This document shows, in pieces, positions 22,229 through 32,040 of a stretch of DNA of 43,289 nucleotides. The notes under the pieces are model-generated. The model saw only the letters and a program-made list of their open reading frames with translations. It searched no databases and had not been told where the DNA came from. The stretch is taken from the NCBI GenBank assembly GCA_025928435.1, contig JAICJM010000009.1, positions 1 through 43,289 on the forward strand, given 5' to 3'. Numbering within the stretch: position 1 is the first letter of the stretch; each line of letters opens with the position of its first letter. A program made the translations under genes and the position numbers. Origin of the DNA: Thermoleophilia bacterium. GTDB taxonomy: Bacteria; Actinomycetota; Thermoleophilia; Gaiellales; JAICJC01.

Positions 22229-22720
22229 GTGGGAGCGGTGTTCCGCAGGGCATCGCCCCCACCCGATCCTGCCACCCTGCACATCGAGCGGCTCGTCGTC
22301 GCGTCGGAGGGCCGCCCGATCGCCTGGCCCGTGCTCCAGCGCGCGTTCGAGCTCGCACGCCCGGCGGGGGCGAAGGTGCTCGTGATCTCGATCGCGCGCG
22401 TGTGGGGGACGTCGCTCGGCTTTCCCAATCCCGGCCTCAACCCGAGCCGGCAGGAGTGGAACGCACAGCGCCTGCAGGTGCGCGAGGCGCGCGAGGCGAT
22501 CGAGAAGGCCGGCTTCGACGCCTCGGGGCACGTGATCGGCACCCGCCGGGCCGCCAAGCGGATCCTGGACGAGTCGCGCCGCTTCGGGGCCGACGCGATC
22601 GTCATGGGCGCCGACCGCCACCGCGGCATCGCCTCCGACTTCATCTGGTCGCAGGAGCCCCACCGGGTCGCCCGCCGGGCGCGCGTGCCGGTCTACCTCG
22701 TCCAGCTCGAAGCCAAGTGA
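22229..22720 (+). CDS. Universal stress protein (UspA)-like
   Basis: The 163-residue protein starts at GTG 22229, 15 nt after the permease. The Rossmann-like UspA layout is visible: HIERLVVASEGRPIAWPVLQ, AKVLVISIARVWG, the ARRILDE-type helix (TRRAAKRILDESRRFGADAI) and VMGADRHRGIASDF in the nucleotide-binding GxxxxR position. It ends VARRARVPVYLVQ. Such domains often accompany APC permeases. It is probably cotranscribed with the permease. GTG 22238 is an alternative start. Confidence 0.75.
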   Translation: MGAVFRRASPPPDPATLHIERLVVASEGRPIAWPVLQRAFELARPAGAKVLVISIARVWGTSLGFPNPGLNPSRQEWNAQRLQVREAREAIEKAGFDASGHVIGTRRAAKRILDESRRFGADAIVMGADRHRGIASDFIWSQEPHRVARRARVPVYLVQLEAK

Positions 22721-22740
22721 CCCCCGCCGCACCGGCACGA

Positions 22741-22755
22741 TAGACTCGCCGCGAG
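22741..22755 (+). promoter_or_regulatory. Candidate leaderless promoter of purD
   Basis: TAGACT (22741-22746) lies 9 nt before the purD ATG and there is no Shine-Dalgarno sequence. The same hexamer occurs 42 nt before purB (26667-26672). Confidence 0.45.
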
Positions 22756-24034
<1,279 letters not shown>

Positions 24035-24042
<8 letters not shown>

Positions 24043-24520
24043 GCCCCCCTCTCCCGCGCCCGAGGTCAAGCACCTGTGGGCCGAGCTCGAGTCGAACGGC
24101 CCCCAGGTCGGGATCCTCATGGGCTCGGAATCCGACCGCGAGGTGATGGAGGCCGCTGCGAAGGAGCTCGACGAGCGCGGCATCTCCTTCGAGATGCAGG
24201 CGCTGTCCGCCCATCGCGACCCCCGCGGCGTGGCCGAGTACTCGTCGACCGCCGCGCTGCGCGGCGTGCGCGTCATCATCGCCGGCGCCGGCAAGGCGGC
24301 CGCCCTGCCGGGCGTCGTCGCCGCCTACACCGAGCTGCCGGTCATCGGCGTCCCCATCAGGACGTCGGACCTGGGCGGGATGGACTCGCTGCTCTCCATC
24401 GTCCAGATGCCCCCGGGCGTGCCCGTCGCCTGCATGGCGATCAACGGCGCCCGCAACGCCGCCATCTTCGCCGCCAAGATCCTGGCCCAGGGCGCGCCTC
24501 CGCCGCCGTCGGACTTCTGA
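24035..24520 (+). CDS. purE: N5-carboxyaminoimidazole ribonucleotide mutase / AIR carboxylase, PurE
   Basis: The 161-residue protein has the PurE core ILMGSESDREVMEAAAKELD, SAHRDPRGVAEYSS with catalytic His60, IIAGAGKAAALPGVVAA and PVIGVPIRTSDLGGMDSLLS. It isomerises N5-CAIR to CAIR, or carboxylates AIR directly in some class members. ATG 24035 is preferred over ATG 24029 because GGAG lies 7 nt before it. Differences from textbook class I PurE are SAHRDP for SAHRTP and AGKAAALPG for AGGAAHLPG. No purK is adjacent. A palindromic repeat follows the stop by 1 nt. Confidence 0.9.
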
Positions 24521-24521
24521 T

Positions 24522-24559
24522 CCGGGGACAGTCCCCGCCGCAGCGGGGACTGTCCCCGG
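24522..24559. repeat. Double palindrome GGGGACAGTCCCC, copy 3 (perfect 17-bp stem)
   Basis: Arms 24522-24538 and 24543-24559 are perfectly complementary around CGCA. It fills the 45-nt space between the convergent purE and secreted-propeller genes and probably terminates both. Confidence 0.85.
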
Positions 24560-24565
24560 TTCGGC

Positions 24566-26503
24566 CTAGCTCGACAGGACGAACATGCCGCGCCCGGCCC
24601 AGGTCTGTCCGTCGCCCTTCGCCGGGCCGCTGATCAGCGTCTGGGTGCCCGGGACGGGCTTGCCGCCCACGAAGTTGATGGACCACAGGTTCTGCTGGCC
24701 GAGCGAGTTGACGACGTAGTAGATCTTGCCGTTGGCCATCGTCATCTGCGACGCGGTGTTCCAGGTGAGCCCGTCGCCGTTGCCGGAGACCGTGAGGGTC
24801 TGGGCGCCGATGATGTTGTCCTCGGGCTCGAAGTAGCGGTAGTACATGCGGGTGTCGCCGGAGACGGTGTAGTAGAGCCGCTCGGTCGTCGGGTCGAAGA
24901 ACATGCCCGTCAGGTTGGCGATCGGGAACTGCGAGGACGTGAGCCCGTTCAGCGGCACGGTCGTGGCGGCGCCGAAGGTCGTGCCGTTGAACGTGCGGGC
25001 GAGGAACGTCCCGTTGGACTGCCCGGTGTAGAGCGTCCCGCCGATCATGAACGCCCCGCGCACCTGGGAGAAGTCGATGCCGGTGCCCGACAGGGTCGTC
25101 TGCGTCCCGGCGGACGTGCCGGTGAAGCTGCGGTGGGTCGGGTTGGTGCCGACGCCGAGCGTCCACAGGTCGCCGGGCAGCGTGCCGATGTTCCAGGTCG
25201 GGATGGTCTCCCCGCCGGCCTGCGGCATGAGCGCGATGCGGTTGCGGTTGAGGCCGTCGATGTAGCCGGTGTCGCTGCCGACCCAGAGCCCGTCCTGGGT
25301 GGCGAGCAGCGCCCACACGCCGGAGCCGCGCGGGTCGCGGCCCGGGTTCCACGAGAACGGCATGCCGTTCACCGGGTCGAGGGCGGCGATGCCCATGCGG
25401 CCCACGGCGCCGGCGCCCGCGGAGTCACCTGCATTGGGGTTGTTCTCCCAGCGCTGGTGGCCGCCCGCGTACACGGCGGTGCCGGTCACTGCGACCTGCG
25501 TGATGCTGTCACCGCCGCTGTAGTCCGCCCACGTCGGCAGCTGGCCGGCGCCGCTCGTGTTCCCCTCCCAGCGGGTCACGGAGTCGCAGAGGACGCCCGC
25601 GCCGGGGCCGCCGAAGTACGCGCCGGTGTCGCCGACGATGAAGTAGCTGCCGTCCGGCGCCCACTTCACGTCGCGGATGTAGGTGTCGAAGTGGCTCGAG
25701 CAGGCGGGCTTGAACGAGTTCGTCTGCCAGCTCGAGACCGAGACCGGGGTGGTGGTCAGGTCGAGGATCGCGATCTGGGCGCGGTCGAGCCCGTCGGCCG
25801 TGAGGAACGTGCCCGTCGCGACCAGCTTGGTGCCGTCCGGTGAGATGTCGAAGTGAGCCACGCGCAGGGTGCCCTGGCGCTTCGTCGCGAAGTTCACGTT
25901 CACGTTCGGGTCGAGCGCGCCGGTGTTGACGTCGACCGCCGCGAGCCGGCCGCGGGCGACGCCGTCGATCGACGAGAACGCCCCGCCGATGTAGAGGTCG
26001 TTCCCGAGCACCTGCGAGTCCTCGACCCAGCTGCCCACCGACACGACGCCCTTGAAGTTCGTGTCGATCGAGCCGTCGGCCAGGTTGAGCTTGACGAGTC
26101 GCTTCATCGGCTGCCCGTTCACGGTGTCGAACTCGCCTCCGACGAACACCGCATTGCCGCCGGGGGCGACCGAGATCGTGCTGACCTCGCCGCCCTCGAT
26201 GTCGGGCAGGAAGTTCGTGTCGATCACGCCGGTCTGGGAGTCGAAGGCGACGATCTCGTGCACCGCCGTGGTCGTGGTGGCCTTCTTCTGCTTCACGGTC
26301 GTGAAGGTGCCGCCGACGATCATCAGGTTGCCGGCCTGGGCGACGGCGTTCACCTGGCCGTCCTGGATGTTGGGCGTGAAGCTCGCCGGCGTCGCGGAGA
26401 CGACGACGGACTGGGCCGCGTCGGTGGCCTCGGCCGCCGGGACGGCGGCGAGTGCGACGAGGACGAGGAGGGCGGGCAGCCCTGCGCGGAATAGGCGACT
26501 CAT
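24566..26503 (-). CDS. Secreted beta-propeller-like protein, unknown function
   Basis: The 645-residue protein starts MSRLFRAGLPALLVLVALAA with a clear signal peptide, cleaved near AEATDA (about residue 26). Repeats of the type 'VGGTFTTV...LVKLNLADGSIDTNF' and 'VGGEFDTVNGQPMKRLVKLN' recur about every 45-55 residues, as in delta-60/propeller-type surface proteins. The C-terminal third has different W/Y-rich blades (MFFDPTTERLYYTVSGDTRM). No catalytic motif is visible. The ATG at 26503 has a weak GAGGT site. It runs against the purine cluster and separates purE from purB, so it looks like a later insertion. It is likely exported to the cell surface or medium. Confidence 0.82.
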   Translation of the reverse strand: MSRLFRAGLPALLVLVALAAVPAAEATDAAQSVVVSATPASFTPNIQDGQVNAVAQAGNLMIVGGTFTTVKQKKATTTTAVHEIVAFDSQTGVIDTNFLPDIEGGEVSTISVAPGGNAVFVGGEFDTVNGQPMKRLVKLNLADGSIDTNFKGVVSVGSWVEDSQVLGNDLYIGGAFSSIDGVARGRLAAVDVNTGALDPNVNVNFATKRQGTLRVAHFDISPDGTKLVATGTFLTADGLDRAQIAILDLTTTPVSVSSWQTNSFKPACSSHFDTYIRDVKWAPDGSYFIVGDTGAYFGGPGAGVLCDSVTRWEGNTSGAGQLPTWADYSGGDSITQVAVTGTAVYAGGHQRWENNPNAGDSAGAGAVGRMGIAALDPVNGMPFSWNPGRDPRGSGVWALLATQDGLWVGSDTGYIDGLNRNRIALMPQAGGETIPTWNIGTLPGDLWTLGVGTNPTHRSFTGTSAGTQTTLSGTGIDFSQVRGAFMIGGTLYTGQSNGTFLARTFNGTTFGAATTVPLNGLTSSQFPIANLTGMFFDPTTERLYYTVSGDTRMYYRYFEPEDNIIGAQTLTVSGNGDGLTWNTASQMTMANGKIYYVVNSLGQQNLWSINFVGGKPVPGTQTLISGPAKGDGQTWAGRGMFVLSS

Positions 26504-26551
26504 GCGGAAACCTCGGGTCAGGTCCGTGGACGGGGGTCAGTCGAGGGTACG

Positions 26552-26603
26552 AGATAACCTGTAAAGCGCCTAGCCCCTCAACCGGGTGAACTTCTTCACC
26601 CGG
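26552..26603. promoter_or_regulatory. Promoter candidate for the propeller gene plus a 9-bp hairpin/operator
   Basis: On the minus strand TTGAGG (26576-26581) and TTATCT (26552-26557) are spaced 18 nt and point to the secreted protein gene. Just outside is CCGGGTGAA-CTTC-TTCACCCGG (26582-26603), a perfect 9-bp inverted repeat that could be an operator for either divergent gene. Confidence 0.4.
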
Positions 26604-26666
26604 GTGCGGAGTGACCCGCCCCTGCCCGGCGCCCGCGGCCCGGCGGGTGCCCGCCACACCCTCCTG

Positions 26667-26714
26667 TAGACTAAAACCCGGCCGCCCCCTCCGACCGAAG
26701 GTAGCGACTCCGGC
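26667..26714 (+). promoter_or_regulatory. Promoter candidate and short leader of purB
   Basis: TAGACT at 26667-26672 matches the hexamer before purD. It would give a leader of about 35 nt before the TTG at 26715, with GAAGG (26697-26701) as a distant ribosome site. No purine or ZTP riboswitch core is recognisable in it. Confidence 0.35.
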
Positions 26715-28028
26715 TTGATCTCTCGCTATACCCGCCCCGCCATCGGCGCCGTGTGGTCGGACGAGCGCAAATTCCAGCGGTGGCTGGACGTGGAGATCGC
26801 AGCGATGGCCGCCTGGGCCGAGCTCGGCGTCGTCCCCGCCGAGGCCGTTTCGGCCGTCCGCGCCCACGCCCGCGTCGATGTCGGGCGGATCGGCGAGATC
26901 GAGGGCCGCACCCACCACGACGTGCTCGCCTTCACCGAGTCGGTGGCCGAGCTCGTCGGGGAACAGAGCCGCTGGTTCCACTACGGGCTCACGTCCTCCG
27001 ACGTCGTCGACACCGCCCTTGCGCTGCAGCTGCGCGACGCGGGCGAGATCCTGCTCGCCGGCGTCGAGGCGGTCGAGCAGGCGGCCGCGGTCCGCGCCGA
27101 GGAGTTCCGGCACACGCCGATCATCGGCCGCACGCACGGCGTGCACGCCGAGCCGACCACGTTCGGGCTGAAGCTGCTCGGGTGGGTGACCGAGATGCGG
27201 CGCCAGCGCGAACGGCTCGCGATCGCGTTCGCCGGCGTCCGCGTCGGCAAGCTCTCCGGCGCCGTCGGCGCCTACGCGAACTCCGACCCGCGCATGGAGG
27301 CGCTCGCCCTGCAGGGGCTCGGGCTCGAGCGCGAGGACGTCGCCACCCAGGTGGTCCCGCGCGACCGTCACGCGGCGCTGCTCTCGGCGATCGCCGGGGC
27401 GGGCGCGTCGCTCGAACGGTTCGCCGTGGAGGTGCGCCACCTCCAGCGCACGGAGGTGCGCGAGGCGCTCGAGCCGTTCGCCGCCGGCCAGAAGGGCTCC
27501 TCGGCGATGCCGCACAAGCGCAACCCGATCGTGTGTGAGCGGATCTCGGGCCTCGCGCGGGTGCTGCGCGCGAATGCCGGCGTCGGGCTCGAGGACGTCG
27601 CCCTCTGGCACGAGCGTGACATCTCCCACTCCTCCGCCGAGCGCGTGGTCCTGCCGGATTCGACGATCGCGCTCGACTACATGCTCGACCGCTCGCGCTG
27701 GCTGATCGAGGGCCTGGCCGTCGACCCGGAGCGGATGTTGCGAAACCTCGAGGCCTCGCACGGGCTCGTCTTCTCCGGCCGCGCGCTCCTGCGCATGGTC
27801 GAGGCGGGCATCAGCCGCGAGCGCGCCTACGAGATCGTCCAGCGCAACGCCATGGCCGCGTGGGACCGCGAGGTCCCGCTGCGCGGCCTGCTCGAGGCCG
27901 ACCCCGAGGTGGCCGGCGTGCTCGACGCCGCCGAGCTCGACGCGATCTTCGACCTCGACGCCCTCCTCGTCCACGTGGACGGGATCTTCGACCGCACCCT
28001 ACGCCGCCCGGAGGTGGCCCATGCCTGA
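26715..28028 (+). CDS. purB: Adenylosuccinate lyase
   Basis: The 437-residue protein splits SAICAR to AICAR and adenylosuccinate to AMP. It has WFHYGLTSSDVVDTALALQL, the catalytic His region GRTHGVHAEPTTFGLKLLGW and the superfamily signature GSSAMPHKRNPIVCERISGL with the mobile Ser loop. Length is typical for the short PurB class (about 430-440). The start is TTG 26715, since no other in-frame start exists upstream before the promoter. It overlaps purC by 8 nt. Confidence 0.96.
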   Translation: MISRYTRPAIGAVWSDERKFQRWLDVEIAAMAAWAELGVVPAEAVSAVRAHARVDVGRIGEIEGRTHHDVLAFTESVAELVGEQSRWFHYGLTSSDVVDTALALQLRDAGEILLAGVEAVEQAAAVRAEEFRHTPIIGRTHGVHAEPTTFGLKLLGWVTEMRRQRERLAIAFAGVRVGKLSGAVGAYANSDPRMEALALQGLGLEREDVATQVVPRDRHAALLSAIAGAGASLERFAVEVRHLQRTEVREALEPFAAGQKGSSAMPHKRNPIVCERISGLARVLRANAGVGLEDVALWHERDISHSSAERVVLPDSTIALDYMLDRSRWLIEGLAVDPERMLRNLEASHGLVFSGRALLRMVEAGISRERAYEIVQRNAMAAWDREVPLRGLLEADPEVAGVLDAAELDAIFDLDALLVHVDGIFDRTLRRPEVAHA

Positions 28029-28923
28029 CACCCTGTCCCATCTGCACGAGGCCTCCGGGAAGGTCCGCGAGCTGTACGGCTTCGGCGACCGCCTGCTCCT
28101 GGTCGCATCCGACCGCATCTCGGCGTTCGACGTCGTGCTGCCGACGCCCATCCCCGACAAGGGCCGGGTGCTGACAGGGCTCTCGCGGTTCTGGTTCGAG
28201 CGCACGCGCGGGCTCGTCCGCAACCACATGCTGAGCGTGAACGTGGTCGACTTCCCCGAGGAGGCGCAGGGCACGCCCGACCTGGCCGGCCGCACGATGC
28301 TGGCGAAGCGGCTCCAGATGCTGCCCATCGAGTGCGTCGTGCGCGGCTACCTGGTCGGGTCGGGCTGGAAGGACTACCGCGCCACCGGCTCGGTCTGCGG
28401 CCATGCGCTCCCGTCCGGCCTGCGCGAGGCGGACAGGCTGCCCGAGCCCCTCTTCACGCCGTCGACGAAGGCGACCGAGGGCCACGACGCGAACATCGAC
28501 CGCGCCGCCGGCATCGAGCTCGTCGGCGAGGAGCGCTTCGACGAGATCGAGCGGCTCTCGATCGAGGTCTACCGCACGGCGGCCGACTACGCGCTCGAGC
28601 GCGGCATCATCATCGCCGACACGAAGTTCGAGTTCGGCGTGGACGACCAGGACCGGATCGTCATCGGCGACGAGGTGCTCACGCCCGACTCGTCCCGGTT
28701 CTGGCCGGTCGACGAGTACGCGCCCGGCGGGTCGCCGCCGTCCTACGACAAGCAGTACGTCCGCGACTGGCTCGAGACCCTCGACTGGGACAAGACGCCG
28801 CCGGGGCCGGAGATCCCCGCCGACGTCGTCGCCGGCACCCGCGCCCGCTACGTCGAGGCCTACGAGCGCCTCACCGGCGAGCCGTTCCAGGCCTACCTCG
28901 ACGAGACCGGGAGCGGCTCGTGA
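28021..28923 (+). CDS. purC: SAICAR synthetase
   Basis: The 300-residue protein condenses CAIR with aspartate using ATP. Motifs are GKVRELYGFGDRLLLVASDR, PIPDKGRVLTGLSRFWFE, ECVVRGYLVGSGWKDYRATG, FTPSTKATEGHDANI and IIADTKFEFGVDDQDRIVIG. The length is that of the approximately 300-residue class, longer than the approximately 240-residue E. coli type. It is coupled to purB by 8 nt and to purS by GTGA. Confidence 0.97.
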   Translation: MPDTLSHLHEASGKVRELYGFGDRLLLVASDRISAFDVVLPTPIPDKGRVLTGLSRFWFERTRGLVRNHMLSVNVVDFPEEAQGTPDLAGRTMLAKRLQMLPIECVVRGYLVGSGWKDYRATGSVCGHALPSGLREADRLPEPLFTPSTKATEGHDANIDRAAGIELVGEERFDEIERLSIEVYRTAADYALERGIIIADTKFEFGVDDQDRIVIGDEVLTPDSSRFWPVDEYAPGGSPPSYDKQYVRDWLETLDWDKTPPGPEIPADVVAGTRARYVEAYERLTGEPFQAYLDETGSGS

Positions 28924-29171
28924 AGGTGACCGTCACGGTGCGTCCGCGGGCCGGCATCCTCGACCCCCAGGGCGAGGCGGTGCGCCGCTCGCTCGAGGGG
29001 CTCGGCTACGCGGCATCGGACGTCCGGGCCGGCAAGGTGTTCGACCTCGATCTCGACGTCGGCGACGCGCGCGAAGCGATGCGCGTCGCGGGCCGGATCG
29101 CCGAGCAGGTGCTCTCGAACCCGCTGATCGAGGAGTTCGACGTCGCCGCCCAGGAGCCGGTTCGGGCATGA
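28920..29171 (+). CDS. purS: FGAM synthase subunit PurS
   Basis: The 83-residue protein starts at GTG 28920 (VKVTVTVRPRAGILDPQGEA) and contains the PurS pattern DPQGEAVRRSLEGLGY and VRAGKVFDLDLDV. It joins PurQ and PurL in the three-subunit FGAM synthase and helps channel ammonia. It overlaps purC and purQ by 4 nt each. Confidence 0.95.
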   Translation: MKVTVTVRPRAGILDPQGEAVRRSLEGLGYAASDVRAGKVFDLDLDVGDAREAMRVAGRIAEQVLSNPLIEEFDVAAQEPVRA

Positions 29172-29848
29172 CGGTCAAGGTCGCGGTGCTCGCGTTCCCG
29201 GGCTCGTGCGACGACCGCGACGCGCTCCGGGCGGTCGCCCTGATGGGGGCCGAGCCGGTGCGGGTCTGGCACGCCGAGTCCGATCTCGGCGGCGCCGGGG
29301 CCGTGATCGTCCCCGGCGGGTTCAGCTACGGCGACTACCTGCGCCCGGGAGCGCTGGCCGCGCTCTCGCCGGCGATGGCCGCCGTGCGAGAGCTGGCCGG
29401 GGCCGGCGGCCCGGTGCTCGGGATCTGCAACGGGTTCCAGGTGCTGACCGAGGCCGGGTTGCTTCCGGGCGTCCTGCGGCCGAACGCGCACCTCCAGTTC
29501 CGTTGCCAGGACGTGGGCCTGCGCGTCCAGCACGAGTCGGCCTGGCTGCCCGGCGTGGTTGCGGGCGACACGCTCGACATCCCCGTGAAGCACCACGACG
29601 GCTGCTACTACGCGCCTCCCCGCCAGCTCGAGGAGCTCGACGCGGCCGGGCAGGTGCTGCTGCGCTACGTCCACAACCCGAACGGCTCGGTCGAGTCCAT
29701 CGCCTGCGTGACCAACTCCGCCGGCAACGTCGCCGGGCTCATGCCGCATCCCGAGCACGCGGTCGACCCGCTGCTCGGGTCGGACGACGGCCGCATCCTG
29801 CTCCAGGGCCTCCTCGACAGGGCCGCCGTCGCCGAGGCGGTGGCGTAG
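29168..29848 (+). CDS. purQ: FGAM synthase glutaminase subunit PurQ
   Basis: The 226-residue class I glutamine amidotransferase releases ammonia for PurL. The nucleophile Cys lies in LGICNGFQVLTEAGLLPG. The His-Glu pair is in MPHPEHAVDPLLG, and the start (VAVLAFPGSCDDRDA) and GGFSYGDYLRPGALA are family-typical. It overlaps purS by ATGA and is 17 nt before purL. Confidence 0.96.
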   Translation: MTVKVAVLAFPGSCDDRDALRAVALMGAEPVRVWHAESDLGGAGAVIVPGGFSYGDYLRPGALAALSPAMAAVRELAGAGGPVLGICNGFQVLTEAGLLPGVLRPNAHLQFRCQDVGLRVQHESAWLPGVVAGDTLDIPVKHHDGCYYAPPRQLEELDAAGQVLLRYVHNPNGSVESIACVTNSAGNVAGLMPHPEHAVDPLLGSDDGRILLQGLLDRAAVAEAVA

Positions 29849-29853
29849 ATGGT

Positions 29854-29865
29854 TAGGGTGCAGGC
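29854..29865 (+). promoter_or_regulatory. Possible internal leaderless promoter of purL
   Basis: TAGGGT (29854-29859) lies 6 nt before the purL GTG with no ribosome site. This is the only longer gap in purB-H, so an internal start is possible. Confidence 0.25.
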
Positions 29866-32040
29866 GTGAGCGCGATCGAGTCGACCCCGCTGCACCGCTC
29901 GCTCGGGCTGACGGATGCGGAGTTCGAGCGCATCCGCGAGCTGCTCGAGCGGGAGCCGAACGACTTCGAGCTGGCCGTGTTCTCGCTGCTCTGGAGCGAG
30001 CACTGCGCCTACAAGCACTCCCGCCGGCTGCTGGCGGCGTTCCCGACGATCGGGGAGCGCGTGCTGCAGGGCCCGGGCGAGAACGCGGGCGTGATCGACG
30101 TCGGCGACGGCCTCGCCGTGGCGCTGAAGGTCGAGAGCCACAACCACCCGTCGGCGGTCGAGCCGTTCCAGGGCGCGGCCACCGGTGTCGGCGGCATCCT
30201 GCGCGACATCTTCGCCATGGGGGCGCGCCCGATCGCGATCCTGGACTCGCTCCGCTTCGGTGAGCTCGGCTCCGAGCGCCAGCGGCACCTGTTCGCACGC
30301 GTGGTCGAGGGCGTGGGTCACTACGGGAACTGCGTCGGCGTCGCGAACGTCGGCGGCGAGGTCGAGTTCGAGCCCGCCTACGAGCACAACTGCCTCGTGA
30401 ACGCGATGTGCGTGGGCGTGCTGCCGGCCGGCCGGCTGCAGTCCGCAGGCGCCGCCGGGCCGGGCAACCTGCTCGTGCTGTACGGGTCGAAGACCGGGCG
30501 CGACGGCATCGGCGGCGCCAGCGTGCTCGCGTCGCAGGGGTTCGAGGAGGGCTCCGAGGCGAAGCGCCCGAGCGTCCAGATCGGCGACCCGTTCACGGGC
30601 AAGAAGCTGATCGAGTGCACGCTCGAGCTGCTCGACGGGGGCCTGATCGTCTCGCTGCAGGACCTGGGCGCGGCCGGGCTCGCGTCGTCGACGTCGGAGA
30701 TGGCGTCGGCCGGCGGTGTCGGGCTCGACGTCGACCTCTCCGCCGTGCCCGTGCGCGAGGAGGGGATGGAGCCGTTCGAGATCATGATCTCCGAGTCGCA
30801 GGAGCGGATGGCGGCGATCGTCGAGCCGGGCTCGTGGGACGCGGTGGCGGCGGTCTGCCGCCGGTGGGAGGTCGACGCGACGGTGATCGGCGAGGTGACC
30901 GAGACCGGCCGGCTCCGCGCCTTCCACGGCGGCGAGCTCGTCGGCGACATCCCCGTCGAGACGCTCACCGAGCACGCTCCCCGCTACGACGTGGCCCGGG
31001 AGCGGCCCGCCCGCCTGGTCGAGGCCGCGGCCGTGGGCGAGGATCCGGACACGCCTCCCGACGCCGCGCTGCGGGCCCTGCTCGCGGCGCCCGGCACGGC
31101 CAGCCGCCGGTGGGTCACGCGCCAGTACGACCAGCTGGTCGGGTCGGGCACGGTCGTCCGCCCCGGCGGCGACGCGGCCGTGGTGCGGCTGACGCCGTCC
31201 GACCGCGCCATCGCGATCTCGCTGGACGGGAACGGCCGCCGCACCTGGCTCGACCCGCGTCGCGGCGGGATGAGCGCGGTGTGCGAGGCCGCCCGCAACG
31301 TCGCCTGCACCGGCGCTCGCACGGCGGCGGTCACGAACTGCCTGAACTTCGGCAACCCCGAGCACGCCGAGATCGGCTACGAGCTGGCCGAGGCGATCGG
31401 CGGCATGGCGGACGCCTGCCGCGCCCTGGGCCTCCCGGTCGTCTCCGGCAACGTCTCGCTCTACAACGAGCACGACGGCCGCCCGATCCCGCCCACGCCG
31501 GTCGTCGGGGTGGTCGGTGTCCTGGACGACGCCGGGCTGGCGGTGCGCATCGGATTCCGCGACGAGGGCGACGTCGTGCTCCTGGCCGGCGGCGGCACGA
31601 GCGCGCTGGACGGCTCCGACTATCAGAAGGTGATCCTGGGCGAGACTGCCGGACGGATCCCGGAGCCCGATCTCGAGGCCGAGCGCGCGCTGCACGCCTT
31701 CCTGGCGGCGGCGGCCGAGCGGCGGCTGCTGCGAAGCGCCCACGACGTCGGCGGCGGCGGCCTGGCGGTCGCCGTGGCCGAGTCCGCGATGGCCGGGAAC
31801 ATCGGCGTCCGCGTCGAGGAGGCGCCCGACCTCTTCGGCGAGGGCGACGGGCGGGTCGTGATCTCGGCCCGGCGCGCCGACGTGGCCGGGCTGCGCAAGC
31901 TGGCCGGAGCGGTGCCGCTGAAGCGGCTGGGCGCGGTCGGCGGCGCCGAGATCGCCGTGGGCCCGGCCCGGATCGCGCTCGCGGACGCCGTCGAGCTCTA
32001 CGAGGGGGCGCTCCCCCGGATCATGGAGGGCGGCGCCTGA
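29866..32040 (+). CDS. purL: FGAM synthase large subunit PurL (small, PurS/Q-dependent type)
   Basis: The 724-residue protein converts FGAR to FGAM with ATP. It shows SLLWSEHCAYKHSRRLL, the glycine-rich ESHNHPSAVEPFQGAATGVG, QDLGAAGLASSTSEMAS and two repeated AIRS-like halves; the second has LNFGNPEHAEIGYELAEAI and SAHDVGGGGLAVAVAES. Length fits the roughly 720-740-residue class that needs PurS and PurQ. Start GTG 29866; the stop overlaps the purF ATG by one base (TGATG). Confidence 0.97.
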   Translation: MSAIESTPLHRSLGLTDAEFERIRELLEREPNDFELAVFSLLWSEHCAYKHSRRLLAAFPTIGERVLQGPGENAGVIDVGDGLAVALKVESHNHPSAVEPFQGAATGVGGILRDIFAMGARPIAILDSLRFGELGSERQRHLFARVVEGVGHYGNCVGVANVGGEVEFEPAYEHNCLVNAMCVGVLPAGRLQSAGAAGPGNLLVLYGSKTGRDGIGGASVLASQGFEEGSEAKRPSVQIGDPFTGKKLIECTLELLDGGLIVSLQDLGAAGLASSTSEMASAGGVGLDVDLSAVPVREEGMEPFEIMISESQERMAAIVEPGSWDAVAAVCRRWEVDATVIGEVTETGRLRAFHGGELVGDIPVETLTEHAPRYDVARERPARLVEAAAVGEDPDTPPDAALRALLAAPGTASRRWVTRQYDQLVGSGTVVRPGGDAAVVRLTPSDRAIAISLDGNGRRTWLDPRRGGMSAVCEAARNVACTGARTAAVTNCLNFGNPEHAEIGYELAEAIGGMADACRALGLPVVSGNVSLYNEHDGRPIPPTPVVGVVGVLDDAGLAVRIGFRDEGDVVLLAGGGTSALDGSDYQKVILGETAGRIPEPDLEAERALHAFLAAAAERRLLRSAHDVGGGGLAVAVAESAMAGNIGVRVEEAPDLFGEGDGRVVISARRADVAGLRKLAGAVPLKRLGAVGGAEIAVGPARIALADAVELYEGALPRIMEGGA

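Noticed and set aside
29665..31743. 692-codon minus-strand open frame opposite purL
   Set aside because: Same reason: composition is His/Arg/Ala-rich and follows the codon periodicity of purL.
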